Positions 34,031 through 44,800 of a stretch of 64,000 nt of DNA are shown in pieces. The notes under the pieces were generated by a model that was not told where the DNA came from, ran no database searches, and saw only the letters and a list, made by a program, of their open reading frames with translations. The stretch comes from Armigeres subalbatus. Lineage: Eukaryota > Arthropoda > Insecta > Diptera > Culicidae. The first letter of the stretch is position 1. Each line of letters opens with the position of its first letter. Where the stretch lies: the NCBI RefSeq assembly GCF_024139115.2, contig NC_085140.1:433503240-433567239 (forward strand), in the 5' to 3' direction. Made by a program: the position numbers and the translations under genes.

Positions 34031-34274
34031 CCGTCTAAGACGAATTAAGTACTCTCCATTTAATTCCACCAATTAATTTTCGATATCTTTGCAGATACGT
34101 ATTTCGACAACAACTGTGTGGTTGTCTTCAGTGTCTCGTACTTGACTCGACTTGTCGAGTCACGTACGAGACACTGAATACGACCACACAGTTGTGGTCG
34201 AAATACGTATCTGCAAAGATATCGAAAATTAATTGGTGGAATTAAATGGAGAGTACTTAATTCGTCTTAGACGG
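34031..34274. mobile_element. near-perfect 244-bp palindrome (foldback element)
   Basis: The left arm begins CCGTCTAAGACGAATTAAGT and the right arm is almost its exact inverse; the centre is GACTCGAC TT GTCGAGTC (34144-34161). It includes GATATCTTTGCAGATACGTA in both arms. The few mismatches cluster near 34115-34140 and the opposite 34165-34190. The loop is 2 nt. Confidence 0.92.
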
Positions 34275-34574
34275 TTTACTAAAATCAGTTCATGTCTGAT
34301 TTATAATAAATTTAATGTAACGTACTTAATCACAAAATGGTCAATATCTTCTGCTTCAGTACCATTTCGAGACAATGAAGAACTGAAATAGTTTAGGAAG
34401 TAGTTCTGGATATGTTGAATGTGCCGAGCCCCAACAACAACGTTTCTTGCACAGAGTGAAAAACAGCTTTGTTGTTCACAGCAGTTGAGCAGACATGAAG
34501 TAAAAGGTGTATTTCCTTACCTTCCATACACCGGTAAACATAAACTCCGCTCCCAGGAATTGAGCCAAGATGGA

Positions 34575-34725
34575 GCGTGTATAGAGCCGTTTGACGAATC
34601 GGGTTGATCAACTTGGTTCGTCAAACAGCTCTACACACGGTCAAATATTGCACCAACTTATCTATTTCCTGGGGGTTGAGTCAATGTTTGACGAACATGA
34701 TTGACCGTGTGTATAGAGGGTTAGC
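34575..34725. repeat. inverted-repeat cluster
   Basis: GTGTATAGAGC and GTTTGACGAA motifs occur in opposite orientations: 34578-34640 forms one hairpin (CGTTTGACGAA / TTCGTCAAAC around TTGATCAAC) and 34660-34720 repeats the same words. A compound or rearranged foldback. Confidence 0.55.
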
Positions 34726-35669
34726 TCTTCAGGTTTTCGAGAATCGTCGCAGTTATTTGATCCAGACGAAGAGTCCTTAATATATTCATCCACGGAATTT
34801 CCAGTTTCCAGTGACGGGAAATGTCGTATCGATGTCATGAGACTAACTTGCTAATAGCTTTTCTCACAAGTCATTTACAATTATGTTTTTCATATAAACA
34901 TGTAGCCCTTAAAGGACCCGAAAACTTTTTCTAACAGGTAATTTATCTAAATATGATATTGGCGGCGTGAGAGCCGAATTAGTGTCAAATGACATTAATG
35001 TCATGACATTTCGTGACATTTTTTAAATCTCGCTTTCATGGCTCACACTTTGTATTTAGAACAATGATCTGTTCGACAAAGTTCTAGGACCCTTTAAGTA
35101 CTACATGTTAATCGAAAAATCCGAACTGTTAATGACTTTGGAAAAAAGTTATTAGGAGGTTAGTAATAGCAATGCCATGACATTTTTTTGACATTTCCCA
35201 TCATTAGTCCGGATAAGCGGGGGGATACTGTATCTCCTTTCTTTTCTTTATTTCGAGCAAACGTGTCCATTTTAAGAAGACATTATCTCCTCACTTTACC
35301 TTATACCGGCCAGATGCGCTCGTTCAATGGATCGCATTCCAAAACAATAATATCATGTAATTATGTAGAATTTAAAAAATATTTCAATGATAACTGGTTT
35401 TAACTGTACTCCGCCGCATGGCATTCGGCGGAAAACGTAGGTACACTGTCTGTTCAGAATGGCAAATGGCCACAAACATAGAAACGTCAAAAAGTGGCCA
35501 TGCATATGTGTGTTTGTGTGACACGGAAAACAATCACGCGAGTAATTCTCGCACATGGGACAAGAAGGAAGAATTTCCGCAACATTTATTCCGATTGTTA
35601 TTTCGCGTATTTCAACAACTGTATCACCTGATGCCAATCGCTCGAATTGAACTGGCAACTAATTGTCAC

Positions 35670-35840
35670 TATAGATAGTGGAATATATAGATGAGCGAAG
35701 ATAAATCCTCTGCCTCCAAACGAGCATGACGTCACGATTTCAATGGAAACGTTAAGGGCTGTGACGTCATATGCGCGTGTGCACGGGCAAAAAAATCGAC
35801 TCAGCCATGCTTTCGCTCATCTATAGATTCTACTATCTAT
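35670..35840. mobile_element. MITE with 9-bp target duplication (Mutator-like)
   Basis: 171 bp; both ends read inward TATAGATAGT(G/A)GAAT then ATAGATGAGCGAA. Flanked by exact AATTGTCAC at 35661-35669 and 35841-35849. A 9-bp duplication suits Mutator-like transposases (family knowledge). Interior carries TGACGTCA-type sites near 35728 and 35763. Confidence 0.9.
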
Positions 35841-36318
35841 AATTGTCACCATTCGTCAGGGCTGGGATACTGCTCAGAGTAGGTAGACGAAATGTGTGTG
35901 TCTTTCGCACTGCTCAAAAAGACAGGATAGAGTGTGTTTCGATTATCACTTACTTGTTCGCCATTGGACAACGTCTTACCCGAAGGTACTGGGTGTCAAA
36001 ATGTCACCAAATCATGTGAGATTTTGAACGAAAGCCTTTATCTTTCGATGGATTTTGGAGATTTATATATCAATCGACTCGGACACTCTCTATCTTTCGA
36101 ATAACTATTGAAAATGTTGATTCTTGTCCTACCCAGTAAAAATATCAGCACCGACCAATCCCAGTCATGCATTCCCAACACGGACACACTGTTTCATTTT
36201 CGCTAGGAATAAAAAGACCAATGTTTCGCGCGTCATTTATGTTCGAGGATCCACGGTGCGATCCTGTGCGGATCCTGAGAGCGGACAAAACAATGGCGTT
36301 GTTAGCGGTCCCAGCATC

Positions 36319-36500
36319 GATGATGGTGGTTTTTGCTTCTGTAGCGGTGTAGCGGCAAGCTATCGAGTGTCTATCGCCGGCGTCATCGACACTCCAGTGA
36401 CATTTTCTCGCATGGTTCTTGATCTGGTTTTGTTGTAAATTAGGAAGCGCATTGAAAATCAATCGGTTCTTTTCAGAACCGCAATTTTATAGAAGAAAAG
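36319..36500 (+). repeat. stem-loop repeat copy 5 (plus strand)
   Basis: The perfect hairpin GGTTCTTTTCAGAACC lies at 36465-36480 and is followed 11 nt later by AGAAGAAAAGG (36492-36502). The upstream 150 bp aligns with copy 4 (ACTATCGAGTG, CATGGTT, GATCTGGTTTTGTTG). Overlapping ORFs at 36124-36462 on both strands do not persist in other copies. Confidence 0.75.
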
Positions 36501-36502
36501 GT
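36465..36502 (+). promoter_or_regulatory. histone-type 3' stem-loop plus purine downstream element
   Basis: Six-pair stem GGTTCT/AGAACC with loop TTTC, followed by a purine tract. This is the arrangement of the SLBP-binding stem-loop and the U7-snRNA-binding downstream element in replication-dependent histone pre-mRNAs. No histone ORF precedes it, so a processing role is inference. Confidence 0.55.
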
Positions 36503-36504
36503 TC

Positions 36505-36715
36505 ACAGTAAAAAATAAAAAGTAATATCACATCAAATTCGATGCACATCATCGCCGTCGTAAATATAATGTTTTATTACATCTGAATGATGTAACTAAA
36601 AGTCGACGTATTTGATATTTCGTCTTCAAAATAAAGCGATGTAATCGGTTTTTGACGTAATATTTTCGATGTAAATGAAAAATCGACGGAAAAACCGATC
36701 GGGACGAATCCTGCT
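36505..36715. repeat. fragment of an ATGTAA-rich repeat
   Basis: GATGCACATCAT and AATGTTTTATTACATC motifs, with GATGTAA repeated; about 43917-44100 holds a related piece in the other orientation (TGATGTGCATCA). Confidence 0.45.
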
Positions 36716-36944
36716 TTCGGCAGCATGGTTAGGGGTGTTCGGATTTTTTCTTTCATTTTCCAAAACTCATTTTCAGAGGAAATAATTTTACATTTGATTT
36801 AGTTTTGACGTATTTTATTGTTTCTACAATCAAATAATGCATCACCTTTGATTTTGACTTCATTCTGTGCTTTTATCAACATTTTTAATTTTGATTTTTA
36901 ATTTTTGATTTTTATTTTTTTTAGGTCGGCGTGAGCTTATTTTA

Positions 36945-39545
36945 TGCTTCTACGAAATTCTTCCACAAATTGATCCGATAATTCCTCCAGGAAGTGTTCC
37001 GAAAATTGCTTCAGGAAATTCTTCGAAAGTTCTTCTAGGAATTTCTCCTCAAGTTCCTCCACGAATATATGCGGAAGCTCCTCTTAAAGTTTATCCGTAA
37101 ATTCCTTCATGAATTCCTCCAGAAGTTCCCCCACACATTCCTTTGCAAGTTCCCCAGGCGTTCGTCCGAAAGTTCCTCCAGGAACTCTTTCAGAAATTCC
37201 TCCAGCAATCCCTCCGGAAGTTTCTCCAGAGATTCTTCCGGATGTTCCTCCAACAATTCCTCCGGAAGTACATGCACGAATTCCTCCGGAAAATCATCCG
37301 ATAATTCCTCCGGAAGTTCCTCCAGGAATACCTCCGGAAGTTCCTCCAGGAATTCCACTGGAAGTTGCTCCAGGATTTGCTCCCTAAACTCCTCCAGAAT
37401 TTCCCCCAAAAGTTTCTCCGGAAGTTCCTTCAGGAATTCCTCCGGAAGTTTCTCCAGGAAATCCTCCGGATGTTCCTCCAAGAAATCCCCCAGAAGTTCT
37501 TCAATCAAAATCTCTAGAAGTTCTTTCAGAAATTCTTCCGGAAGACTCTCCAGGCATTCCTCCGGAAGTTTCTTCAGGAATTCCTCCGGAAGTTCCTCCA
37601 GGAAGTTCCTCCGGGAGTTCCTCCGGGAGTTCCTCCAGGAAGTTCCTCCGGAAGTTCCTCCAGGAAGTTCCTCCGGAAGTTCCTCCAGGAAGTTCCTCCG
37701 GAAGTTCCTCCAGGAAGTTCCTCCGGAAGTTCCTCCAGGAAGTTCCTCCAGGAAGTTCCTCCGGAAGTTCCTCCAGGAAGTTCCTCCGGAAGTTCCTCCA
37801 GGAAGTTCCTCCGGAAGTTCCTCCAGGAAGTTCCTCCGGAAGTTCCTCCAGGAAGTTCCTCCGGAAGTTCCTCCAGGAAGTTCCTCCGGAAGTTCCTCCG
37901 GAAGTTCCTCCAGGAAGTTCCTCCAGGAAGTTCCTCCAGGAAGTTCCTCCGGAAGTTCCTCCAGGAAGTTCCTCCGGAAGTTCCTCCAGGAAGTTCCTCC
38001 GGAAGTTCCTCCAGGAAGTTCCTCCGGAATTTCCTCCAGGTAGTTCCTCTGGAAGTTCTTCCAGGAAGTTCCTCCAGGAAGTTCCTCCGGGAAGTTCCTC
38101 CAGGAAGTTCCTCAGGAAGTTCCTCCAGGAAGTTCCTCAGGAAGTTCCTCCAGGAAGTTCCTCAGGAAGTTCCTCCAGGAAGTTCCTCCAGGAAGTTCCT
38201 CAGGAAGATCCTCAGTAAGTTCCTCAGGAAGTTCCTCCGGAAGTTCCTCAGGAAGTTCCTCCAGGAAGTTCCTCCGGAAGTTCCTCCAGGAAGTTCCTCC
38301 GGAAGTTTCTCCAGGAAGTTCCTCCGGGAAGTTCCTCCGGAAGTTTCTCCAGGAAGTTCCTCAGGAAGTTCCTCCAGGAAGTTCCTCAGGAAGTTCCTCC
38401 AGGAAGTTCCTCAGGAAGTTCCTCCAGGAAGTTCCTCAGGAAGTTCCTCCAGGAAGTTCCTCAGGAAGTTCCTCCAGGAAGTTCCTCAGGAAGTTCCTCC
38501 AGGAAGTTCCTCAGGAAGTTCCTCCAGGAAGTTCCTCAGGAAGTTCCTCCAGGAAGTTCCTCCGGAAGTTCCTCCAGGAAGTTCCTCCGGAAGTTTCTTC
38601 AGGAAGTTCCTCCGGAAGTTTCTTCAGGAAGTTCCTCAGGAAGTTCCTCCAGAAAGTTCCTCAGTTAGTTCATCCAGGAAGTTCCTCAGGAAGTTCCTCC
38701 GGAAGTTCCTCCAGGAAGTTCCTCCGGAAGTTCCTCCGGAAGTTCCTCCAGGAAGTTCCTCCGGAAGTTCCTCCAGGAAGTTCCTCCGGAAGTTCCTCCA
38801 GGAAGTTCCTCCGGAAGTTCCTCCAGGAAGTTCCTCCGGAAGTTCCTCCAGGAAGTTCCTCCGGAAGTTCCTCCAGGAAGATCCCCGGGGAGCTCCGCGT
38901 GGGAGGTCCCCCGGAAGTTCCTCCAGGAAGTTCCTCCGGAAGTTCCTCCAGGAAGTTCCTCCGGAAGTTCCTCCAGGAAGTTCCTCCGGAAGTTCCTCCA
39001 GGAAGTTCCTCCGGAAGTTCCTCCAGGAAGTTCCTCCGGAAGTTCCTCCAGGAAGTTCCTCTGGAAGTTCCTCCAGGAAGTTCCTCCGGAAGTTCCTCCA
39101 GGAATTTCCTCCGGAAGTTCCTCCGGGAAGTTCCTCCGGAAGTTCCCCCAGGAAGTCCCCCCTGAAGTTCCTCCCGAACTTCCTCCAGGAAGTTCCTCCG
39201 GAGGTCCCTCCAGGAAGTTCCTCCGGAAGTTCCTCCGGAAGTTCTCCAGGAAGCTCCTCCCGGAAGTTCCTCCCGAAGTTCCTCCCGGAAGTTCCTCCGG
39301 AAGTTCCTCCCGGAAGTTCCTCTCGGAAGTTCCTCCCGGAAGTTCCTCCGGAAGTTCCTCCCGGAAGTTCCTCCAGGAATTCCTCCAGAAGTTCCTCCTG
39401 AAGTTCCTCCAGGAATTCCTTCGGAACTTCCTCCAGGAATTTCTCCGGAAGTTCCTCCAGGAATTTTTCCAGGAATTCTCCAGAAAAGTTTTCTAAAGTG
39501 TCTCAAGAAATCCCTCTGTCATTGATTCCCTCCATGAATTTCTCC
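36945..39545. repeat. satellite array 2, 25-bp period
   Basis: Pyrimidine-rich on plus. The core at about 37560-39360 alternates GGAAGTTCCTCC and GGAAGTTCCTCCA, or variants with CAGGAAGTTCCTC: 12 + 13 = 25 bp. Edges (36945-37500, 39360-39545) are diverged and include GGAATTCC forms like array 1. Most units carry CCGGAAGT. Because 25 is not a multiple of three and no frame meets a stop, ORFs of 324 codons (37069-38043, plus) and 278 codons (38670-39506, minus) arise with a 25-residue period. I do not call them genes. Confidence 0.96.
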
Positions 39546-39767
39546 TAAATCAATGCTTCAACAAGTTTGCTCAGGAACCTTCGAAAAGTCCTAGAACTTC
39601 TTAAATAGTTAGCCATAGAATTTCCCCTGCATGTCTTTGATGTGTTACTTCAAGCACGCTTCATAAATCACACCGCAAACTTTACAGAAATTACCACGAG
39701 GACTCTTCTCTCTTTCTTCCGAAATTCACATGGAAGTCCACTAAATCTTTCCTCTCGGTAATTCTGG

Positions 39768-39788
39768 GTAAATTGTCCAGGAGTTCTT
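39768..39788. repeat. left copy of 21-bp target duplication
   Basis: GTAAATTGTCCAGGAGTTC plus TT; exact copy at 42576-42596. Lies in decayed satellite DNA. Confidence 0.85.
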
Positions 39789-42575
39789 TTTTTTTTTCTT
39801 TTTTTCATGTAACCCGTTGGCAGTCTCTCGACTCAAACTCTACTCCGGGTCCATCCCTGTTATTCCCCACGGTAATTAAATTTGCTTCTATGAGCCTCTA
39901 TTTTAGATCAATAACAGACGTTCCTAAGCCACGTTGCTCAAATGGTCACTGTTTTAGGCCTGATCCAAATAGTTTTATTAAATAGTCCCCTTCAATAACA
40001 TGATCACCGTTTTCACCATTATAACTATCACTCATCACTCCAGCTTAACCCTGTTGATCCGGTGATTAAATTTGCTTCTACGAGCCTCTATTTTTGATCA
40101 TTAACAGACGTTTCTAAGCTACGTTGCTCAAATGGTCACTGTTAAGGCCTGATTCAAATAGTTTTCTACAAAATAATCCCGGTAGCATCACTTATTATCG
40201 TTTTCACCACTATCACAATCATAATTACTATTGTCCCTGTCATCACAAATATCTACAGTCATGAACACACACACAATGAATCGATCTTCAAAACAGCGCT
40301 GTTATATATCATATAAGAACCGACACTTCTACTAGCTTTCATTGGACATGTACATGTACATTATTTCTAGTATAATTATAAAATAATTCCCACTTCTAGC
40401 ACCTCAACTCAATATTGCATTTCATTCTTCATACTCACTGCGAACATGTTCCCATCCCAAATCAACTCTATCTTTTACCTAGCTTCTTCTGTCACTATGT
40501 CTACACCACCAATACCAACTTGTGTATTAACCTTTTCACTAACACTTGCATAACCACACAACATCACCATTTTCATATCAACAACCATTTTTTCACAATT
40601 TCATCGAGATCAGCAATTATCACTACTATCCCTACTACAAAAAACTAGTCAGTCATTTTTTTTTTTCTAAATTTGCAGTTTCCATCAAACAAATGAAGCT
40701 CAAAAAATAATAAGCTTAAAATCTATCGCGAGAGTCAGTCTTATTGTAGATATGATGACAAAGAGAGAAAACTCGAATAGAAGTGCATTTTGAAACAATA
40801 ATAACGCACTAGAGTTTGATAAATATGACTCGTTTAAAATTTATTTTGGAATCTATTTAGTCTATTTACCAGGCCACACTTCAGAACCGTGCGCCCAGCA
40901 ATTATAAAAAATTCTCAACTTAACAACACCGAATACTGTTGCTATGGGCCTGTTGGTCTTCAAAAGCTTCGAAATCGCCTCCGAATAGAATTCAACAGGT
41001 AATAATTTTACAGACATTTCTTGAGCTTCGAATTTTTGATAGGGTTAGGAAGTCTTATGGTAGATCTTTATGTCTATGGATCTACTGTTAATCTAGTCAT
41101 AATTATGTCGAATGTTTCGCACTGTGTCATTATTACTCTGTCTGTCTTAGTTATCTTATGTTTCCTACGTTATTCAGTTCAATTCTATACTCATTGTAGA
41201 TTATGTTACGTTTTGATGTCAGTTCATTGTCTCTATTGCTAAAGGTCACCTCCTCTCAGGCGAGTATCCTAGTTCAAGCGTATAAGTAAATACCGCTTAA
41301 GAGTTAAGCAAACGTGAAAAAATGCAGAATGTCTTGATGATATTTTCTACTGGTTAATTCCTACCTGGCTATGTTTAAGCGTGGCTACGACTCATCATCA
41401 TCAGGGAACGCCTCTGAAAAGTATTGCCGCATAGCAGAGATCATTATCACTGATGAAAAGGACCTCTACCTGTCTGCACCACCATTCAAGGCTCCAAGAT
41501 ACGATGTCCGTTGAATCACATGCACATGCGTAAAATCAGTGCATCAATGTCAGATTATATGTGACGTGGCATTAACCAAAAAATAGTCAACATGTGATAT
41601 CACCACGACAGGATATGTCTTTGGTTGCCATATCAGTGCTAATGGCGTAAGCCCACCCATCTATCCGAGGGGAGGGAGAAATAATGTAAGAAAAATGCTT
41701 GAGAATATCATTTCAAGACCAAAGTCTCAAAACTACCCATACGCTTCTGCAAACAAAGACCCAAACGACGACCCGACGACCAACAGTTCTCCCAAGCAAA
41801 CCAACACCATCAACACGCACGCGAGGGTCTCTGCTGTTGACAGTGCTGGTCCGCGCGAGAGCGCCACCAGACTCCCGAAATCGACACTCGAGCTCGAGTC
41901 CCCGCCCACAAAGACAAGTCACTGTTCAAACGAATGTTGCCTTAATTTACTTCCCCATCCCGGGCACAGATTCTTTCCGAAGGATACTCAATATAAGTTC
42001 CACCGGGAAGCCAAGCACCAGAGATTGAGGAAAATCAGATAATCCAGCATCAGGCGTCTCGCGTCTGTTAGTTAAGCAGAGAAGATGTTATAGGTGATAT
42101 TCTCAATACGGCCGTTCAGAATGGTTCAGCGGATGTGAATTATGGATCATTATTAGGTCTTGTAATTTGAACAAAACATTCTGAATACACGCGATAAACT
42201 ATGAATATTATTATATCGGAGTTTTTAATTAGGATCGCGAATCAAGTAAAAATACTGATAAGTATAAGTTTGTAATTACTACCGACATTGTATTTGTGAT
42301 CAAAACTGACATTGTGTTTTTTAGTTAAATCTCAAGTGTACTAAATACGTAACGGAATAATGTACTGTTATTAAAAAATTATAATAATTTACATTATAAA
42401 TTCTGATTAATTTCAAGATACTGATCCAACATCACATCTTCAAGGGCTCCTCACAGGCTACACATTTCATTCAGGCACTTTAGAACGTCCATGTAGTAAC
42501 TTGTTCACACTTGAAATCTGCCTCGACCAAGTTGGCAGAACGCGCCCTTACCCTTTCTGAACCCAAGGGCAGGGA
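39789..42575 (-). mobile_element. retro-inserted 2.8-kb sequence with poly(A), source unknown
   Basis: Bounded by an exact 21-bp direct repeat. The left end is an oligo-T run of about 17 bases with one C (39789-39806), so the inserted strand is minus with a 3' poly(A); the other end starts TCCCTGCCCTTGGGTTCAG. These are hallmarks of LINE-machinery insertion. No reverse transcriptase or endonuclease motif is visible. A segment of about 120 bp is duplicated 190 bp apart near the 3' end (39871-39990, 40061-40180). The ORF of 115 codons at 41695-42042 (plus) is antisense and unrecognised. It may be a non-autonomous LINE derivative or a retrocopy of a long transcript. Confidence 0.75.
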
Positions 42576-42596
42576 GTAAATTGTCCAGGAGTTCTT
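42576..42596. repeat. right copy of 21-bp target duplication
   Basis: Same sequence as 39768-39788. The following 60 bp (TCCAGAAAATCTTACGC, GGGAATTCTTCC) is again satellite-like, so the insertion split the satellite margin. Confidence 0.85.
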
Positions 42597-42655
42597 AAAA
42601 ATAAATTGCGAAACCTTGATCCAGAAAATCTTACGCACATTCTTCTGGGAATTCT

Positions 42656-42775
42656 TCCATTAAAAATTTAAAATTTTAAAATTAGAAATTAAAAATTTAA
42701 ATTTAAAAACTGAAAATTGAAATCTAAAATTTAAAATTTCAAATTTTGGAATTTAAAATTCAAAATTTGGTACAT
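42656..42775. repeat. AT-rich low-complexity repeat
   Basis: Irregular repeats of AATTTAAAATT / AAATTTAAA type; no coding value. Confidence 0.8.
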
Positions 42776-43054
42776 TCAAAGTTAATTGCCTATATGCCGG
42801 GTGTTAAGCCACCCGGAGTGGAAATTAATTACTATGTCTGAAACTTGATTATGCATATGTACAACATGTGATAGATTTAGTTCGGAAAAGGTATTGGAAG
42901 GTAACCACCCCTTCAAAACATACATAAAATCACAATGATAAACTAGCGCTGTGTGGAATTGTCTGTTCATAATCATCCAATAATGTGAAAAATTACCTTT
43001 CAATAACTTTCATCACTTTGTGGTCTCCTCAAAATGTTTTGTTTGTACTTTTAG

Positions 43055-43500
43055 TTATGGAAAATGCTTAAACAGCCCTGCTCTTGGGTACACTTCCGGA
43101 TGTAATACTTCAGGAATAGATCTTTTCCAGTCGCAAAAAGTAGTCTCATTCAACAGTTGTAATCCCGATGCGTAAAACCACTTCATGAAATAGCTACTGC
43201 TAAGCAAAATACTTTCTTCGCGCCACCTGCAATACAAATTAAGTTGTGGGTATAAACGCGATATGAACAATTTAATGCAAAGTGTCTACCTCCATTCGAA
43301 AACTTACCTGCATTATTTCCCAGCAACAGTATTGAAACTGCTATGTGTTCCGAATTTGTTTGAATCCTCAAACATATATTTCCGACTGCGGGCGGAACAC
43401 TCTCGCTTTGTTCAACGCACGGCTGCGCAACGCAGTGCTTTTGGAACATTCCTGAATGTCCATCGGCGAAGATAAATTTGGAATAAATATCGATGATCCG
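43055..43500 (-). other. possible small spliced transcript, product unknown
   Basis: On minus, an open stretch (ORF 43449-43183) contains a good donor GCAG|GTAAGT at 43308/43307 and an acceptor TTGTATTGCAG|GTGG ending at 43227, giving an 81-bp intron, a usual size for mosquito introns. Splicing keeps one frame open for only about 15 codons beyond the junction (to VAIS). A separate ATG at about 43460 opens 31 codons. No domain recognised. It may be a real short gene, a terminal exon of something larger, or chance. Confidence 0.25.
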
Positions 43501-43916
43501 AAGTGGCAGCGCTGTATTCCAGGATAAAAAAATTAAACTATATTGAAGTCTGCTTTATTATGCGGAACTGTTGCCTTTAATAATAGATAGCCAGCCGTCG
43601 TGCCGGCCAAATACTCACTTTTCAAATAACTCTTTCCGATTGATTCCAAATTGCCATTAATTGCCGCGAACTCTCTTCAATAGAAAGTAAATCACTCCAC
43701 TTGACTTTAGAAGACCGAGAACAAATTTTTAAGCGAAACTTTTCGCCAACAACAACAAAAAAGCTACCGGTATTAGCTGCAGGCAAACTACTAACTGCAG
43801 TTGATGAAAATTTTCACCGAACTGACAGTTGGGGATTCAGATCGTAGCAATGTTATTAGGTAGAATTACATACTTTTCGCGTTTCGAGCGTTGTTCTAGA
43901 GGTAACATTATGTTTT

Positions 43917-44100
43917 ATTTAAAACCAGCATGATGTGCATCATTTTGCACGGAATATGATAGTATTTATGCAGGTAATTTTACGTTTATTTCATGTAACA
44001 AAAATAAAATTTCGCCGGTTAGATTTTACAGTGAGTGATGTAATAAAACATCGATCCGATGTAAAAATACATTAAATCTTGCTTTACATCGATTATTTGA
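43917..44100. repeat. fragment of an ATGTAA-rich repeat
   Basis: Contains ATGATGTGCATCA and GATGTAATAAAACATCGAT; related to 36505-36715. Confidence 0.45.
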
Positions 44101-44464
44101 GTACGTTCTGGAAATTTGCGTCACGGCTTTTTAATATTTTTTTTGCTGTGTTGATGCGAAAAAAAAATCATCATTAAGCAAATAATTATCGCTTGGCGAC
44201 AGCAGACATTTGAGGGGGCTAGAAGCAGAGGGATGTAAGTGACATTTTGGTCAAAATTGAGTTGACTACAGCAAAAAATACTTTGGTTCTCAAGGTTTGC
44301 GGCAATATGTTGATATAGTGTGTACAATGTTTATAAAAAATGTGAAAATTCACAGAAAATCGGTAATTTTTTGAACTTCCATACAATTTATATGAAGCAA
44401 AAAAATATTGAAAAACTTTGCACCCATTTTTCTCAAAACCAAATTTTTGTCCTTTGCGTTTGAC

Positions 44465-44800
44465 CCCCTCATTTGACTTCGGCAGCAGAATCACTAGCGC
44501 GCGTTGGATTATTCAGTGGTTGCTGTTAGTGGTTCGGAAGGCGCAATATTGGAAATCAATCGCTTCTTCTCAGGACTAATATTCTATACAAGAGAAGGTC
44601 AAGCCTGGACGAATTTGGTTCAAAGTGAAAATTAATCGCTTGGCGACCGCAGAAAGTTGCCGTCCGTAGAAGAATCAGAAACGCGCATCGGAGAAAAATG
44701 TTGCAAACATTTATTCGCATGGAAGACATCAGTATCAGTAATGTAAATTTGATCTCAAAATTCTGATATTGATTACAAGAAAGCTGCTGGCTCGCGTGCG
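44465..44800 (+). repeat. stem-loop repeat copy 6, degenerate hairpin
   Basis: Long, nearly complete unit: GCGCAATATTGGAAATCAATC, hairpin position GCTTCTTCTCAGGACT (about 44562-44577, outer pairs lost), ATACAAGAGAAGG purine tract, AGCCTGGACG, TTAATCGCTTGGCGACCGCA, CATTTATTCGCATGG, ATTCTGAT. It is the best guide to the unit sequence downstream of the hairpin. Confidence 0.72.

Noticed and set aside
36124..36462. Overlapping ORFs of about 105 codons on both strands
   Set aside because: They lie over the stem-loop repeat and are broken in the related copies.
37069..38043. 324-codon ORF (and 278-codon antisense ORF at 38670-39506)
   Set aside because: Pure satellite translation with a 25-residue period, open in many frames; no evidence of selection.
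37560..39360. CRISPR-like array
   Set aside because: No unique spacers; simple tandem satellite in a eukaryotic context.
37560..39360. Heat-shock element array (GAA..TTC)
   Set aside because: Spacing between GAA and TTC is 1 or 0 nt, not the 2 nt of heat-shock elements.
39768..42596. Composite DNA transposon
   Set aside because: Direct, not inverted, boundary repeats plus an oligo-T edge fit retro-insertion better.
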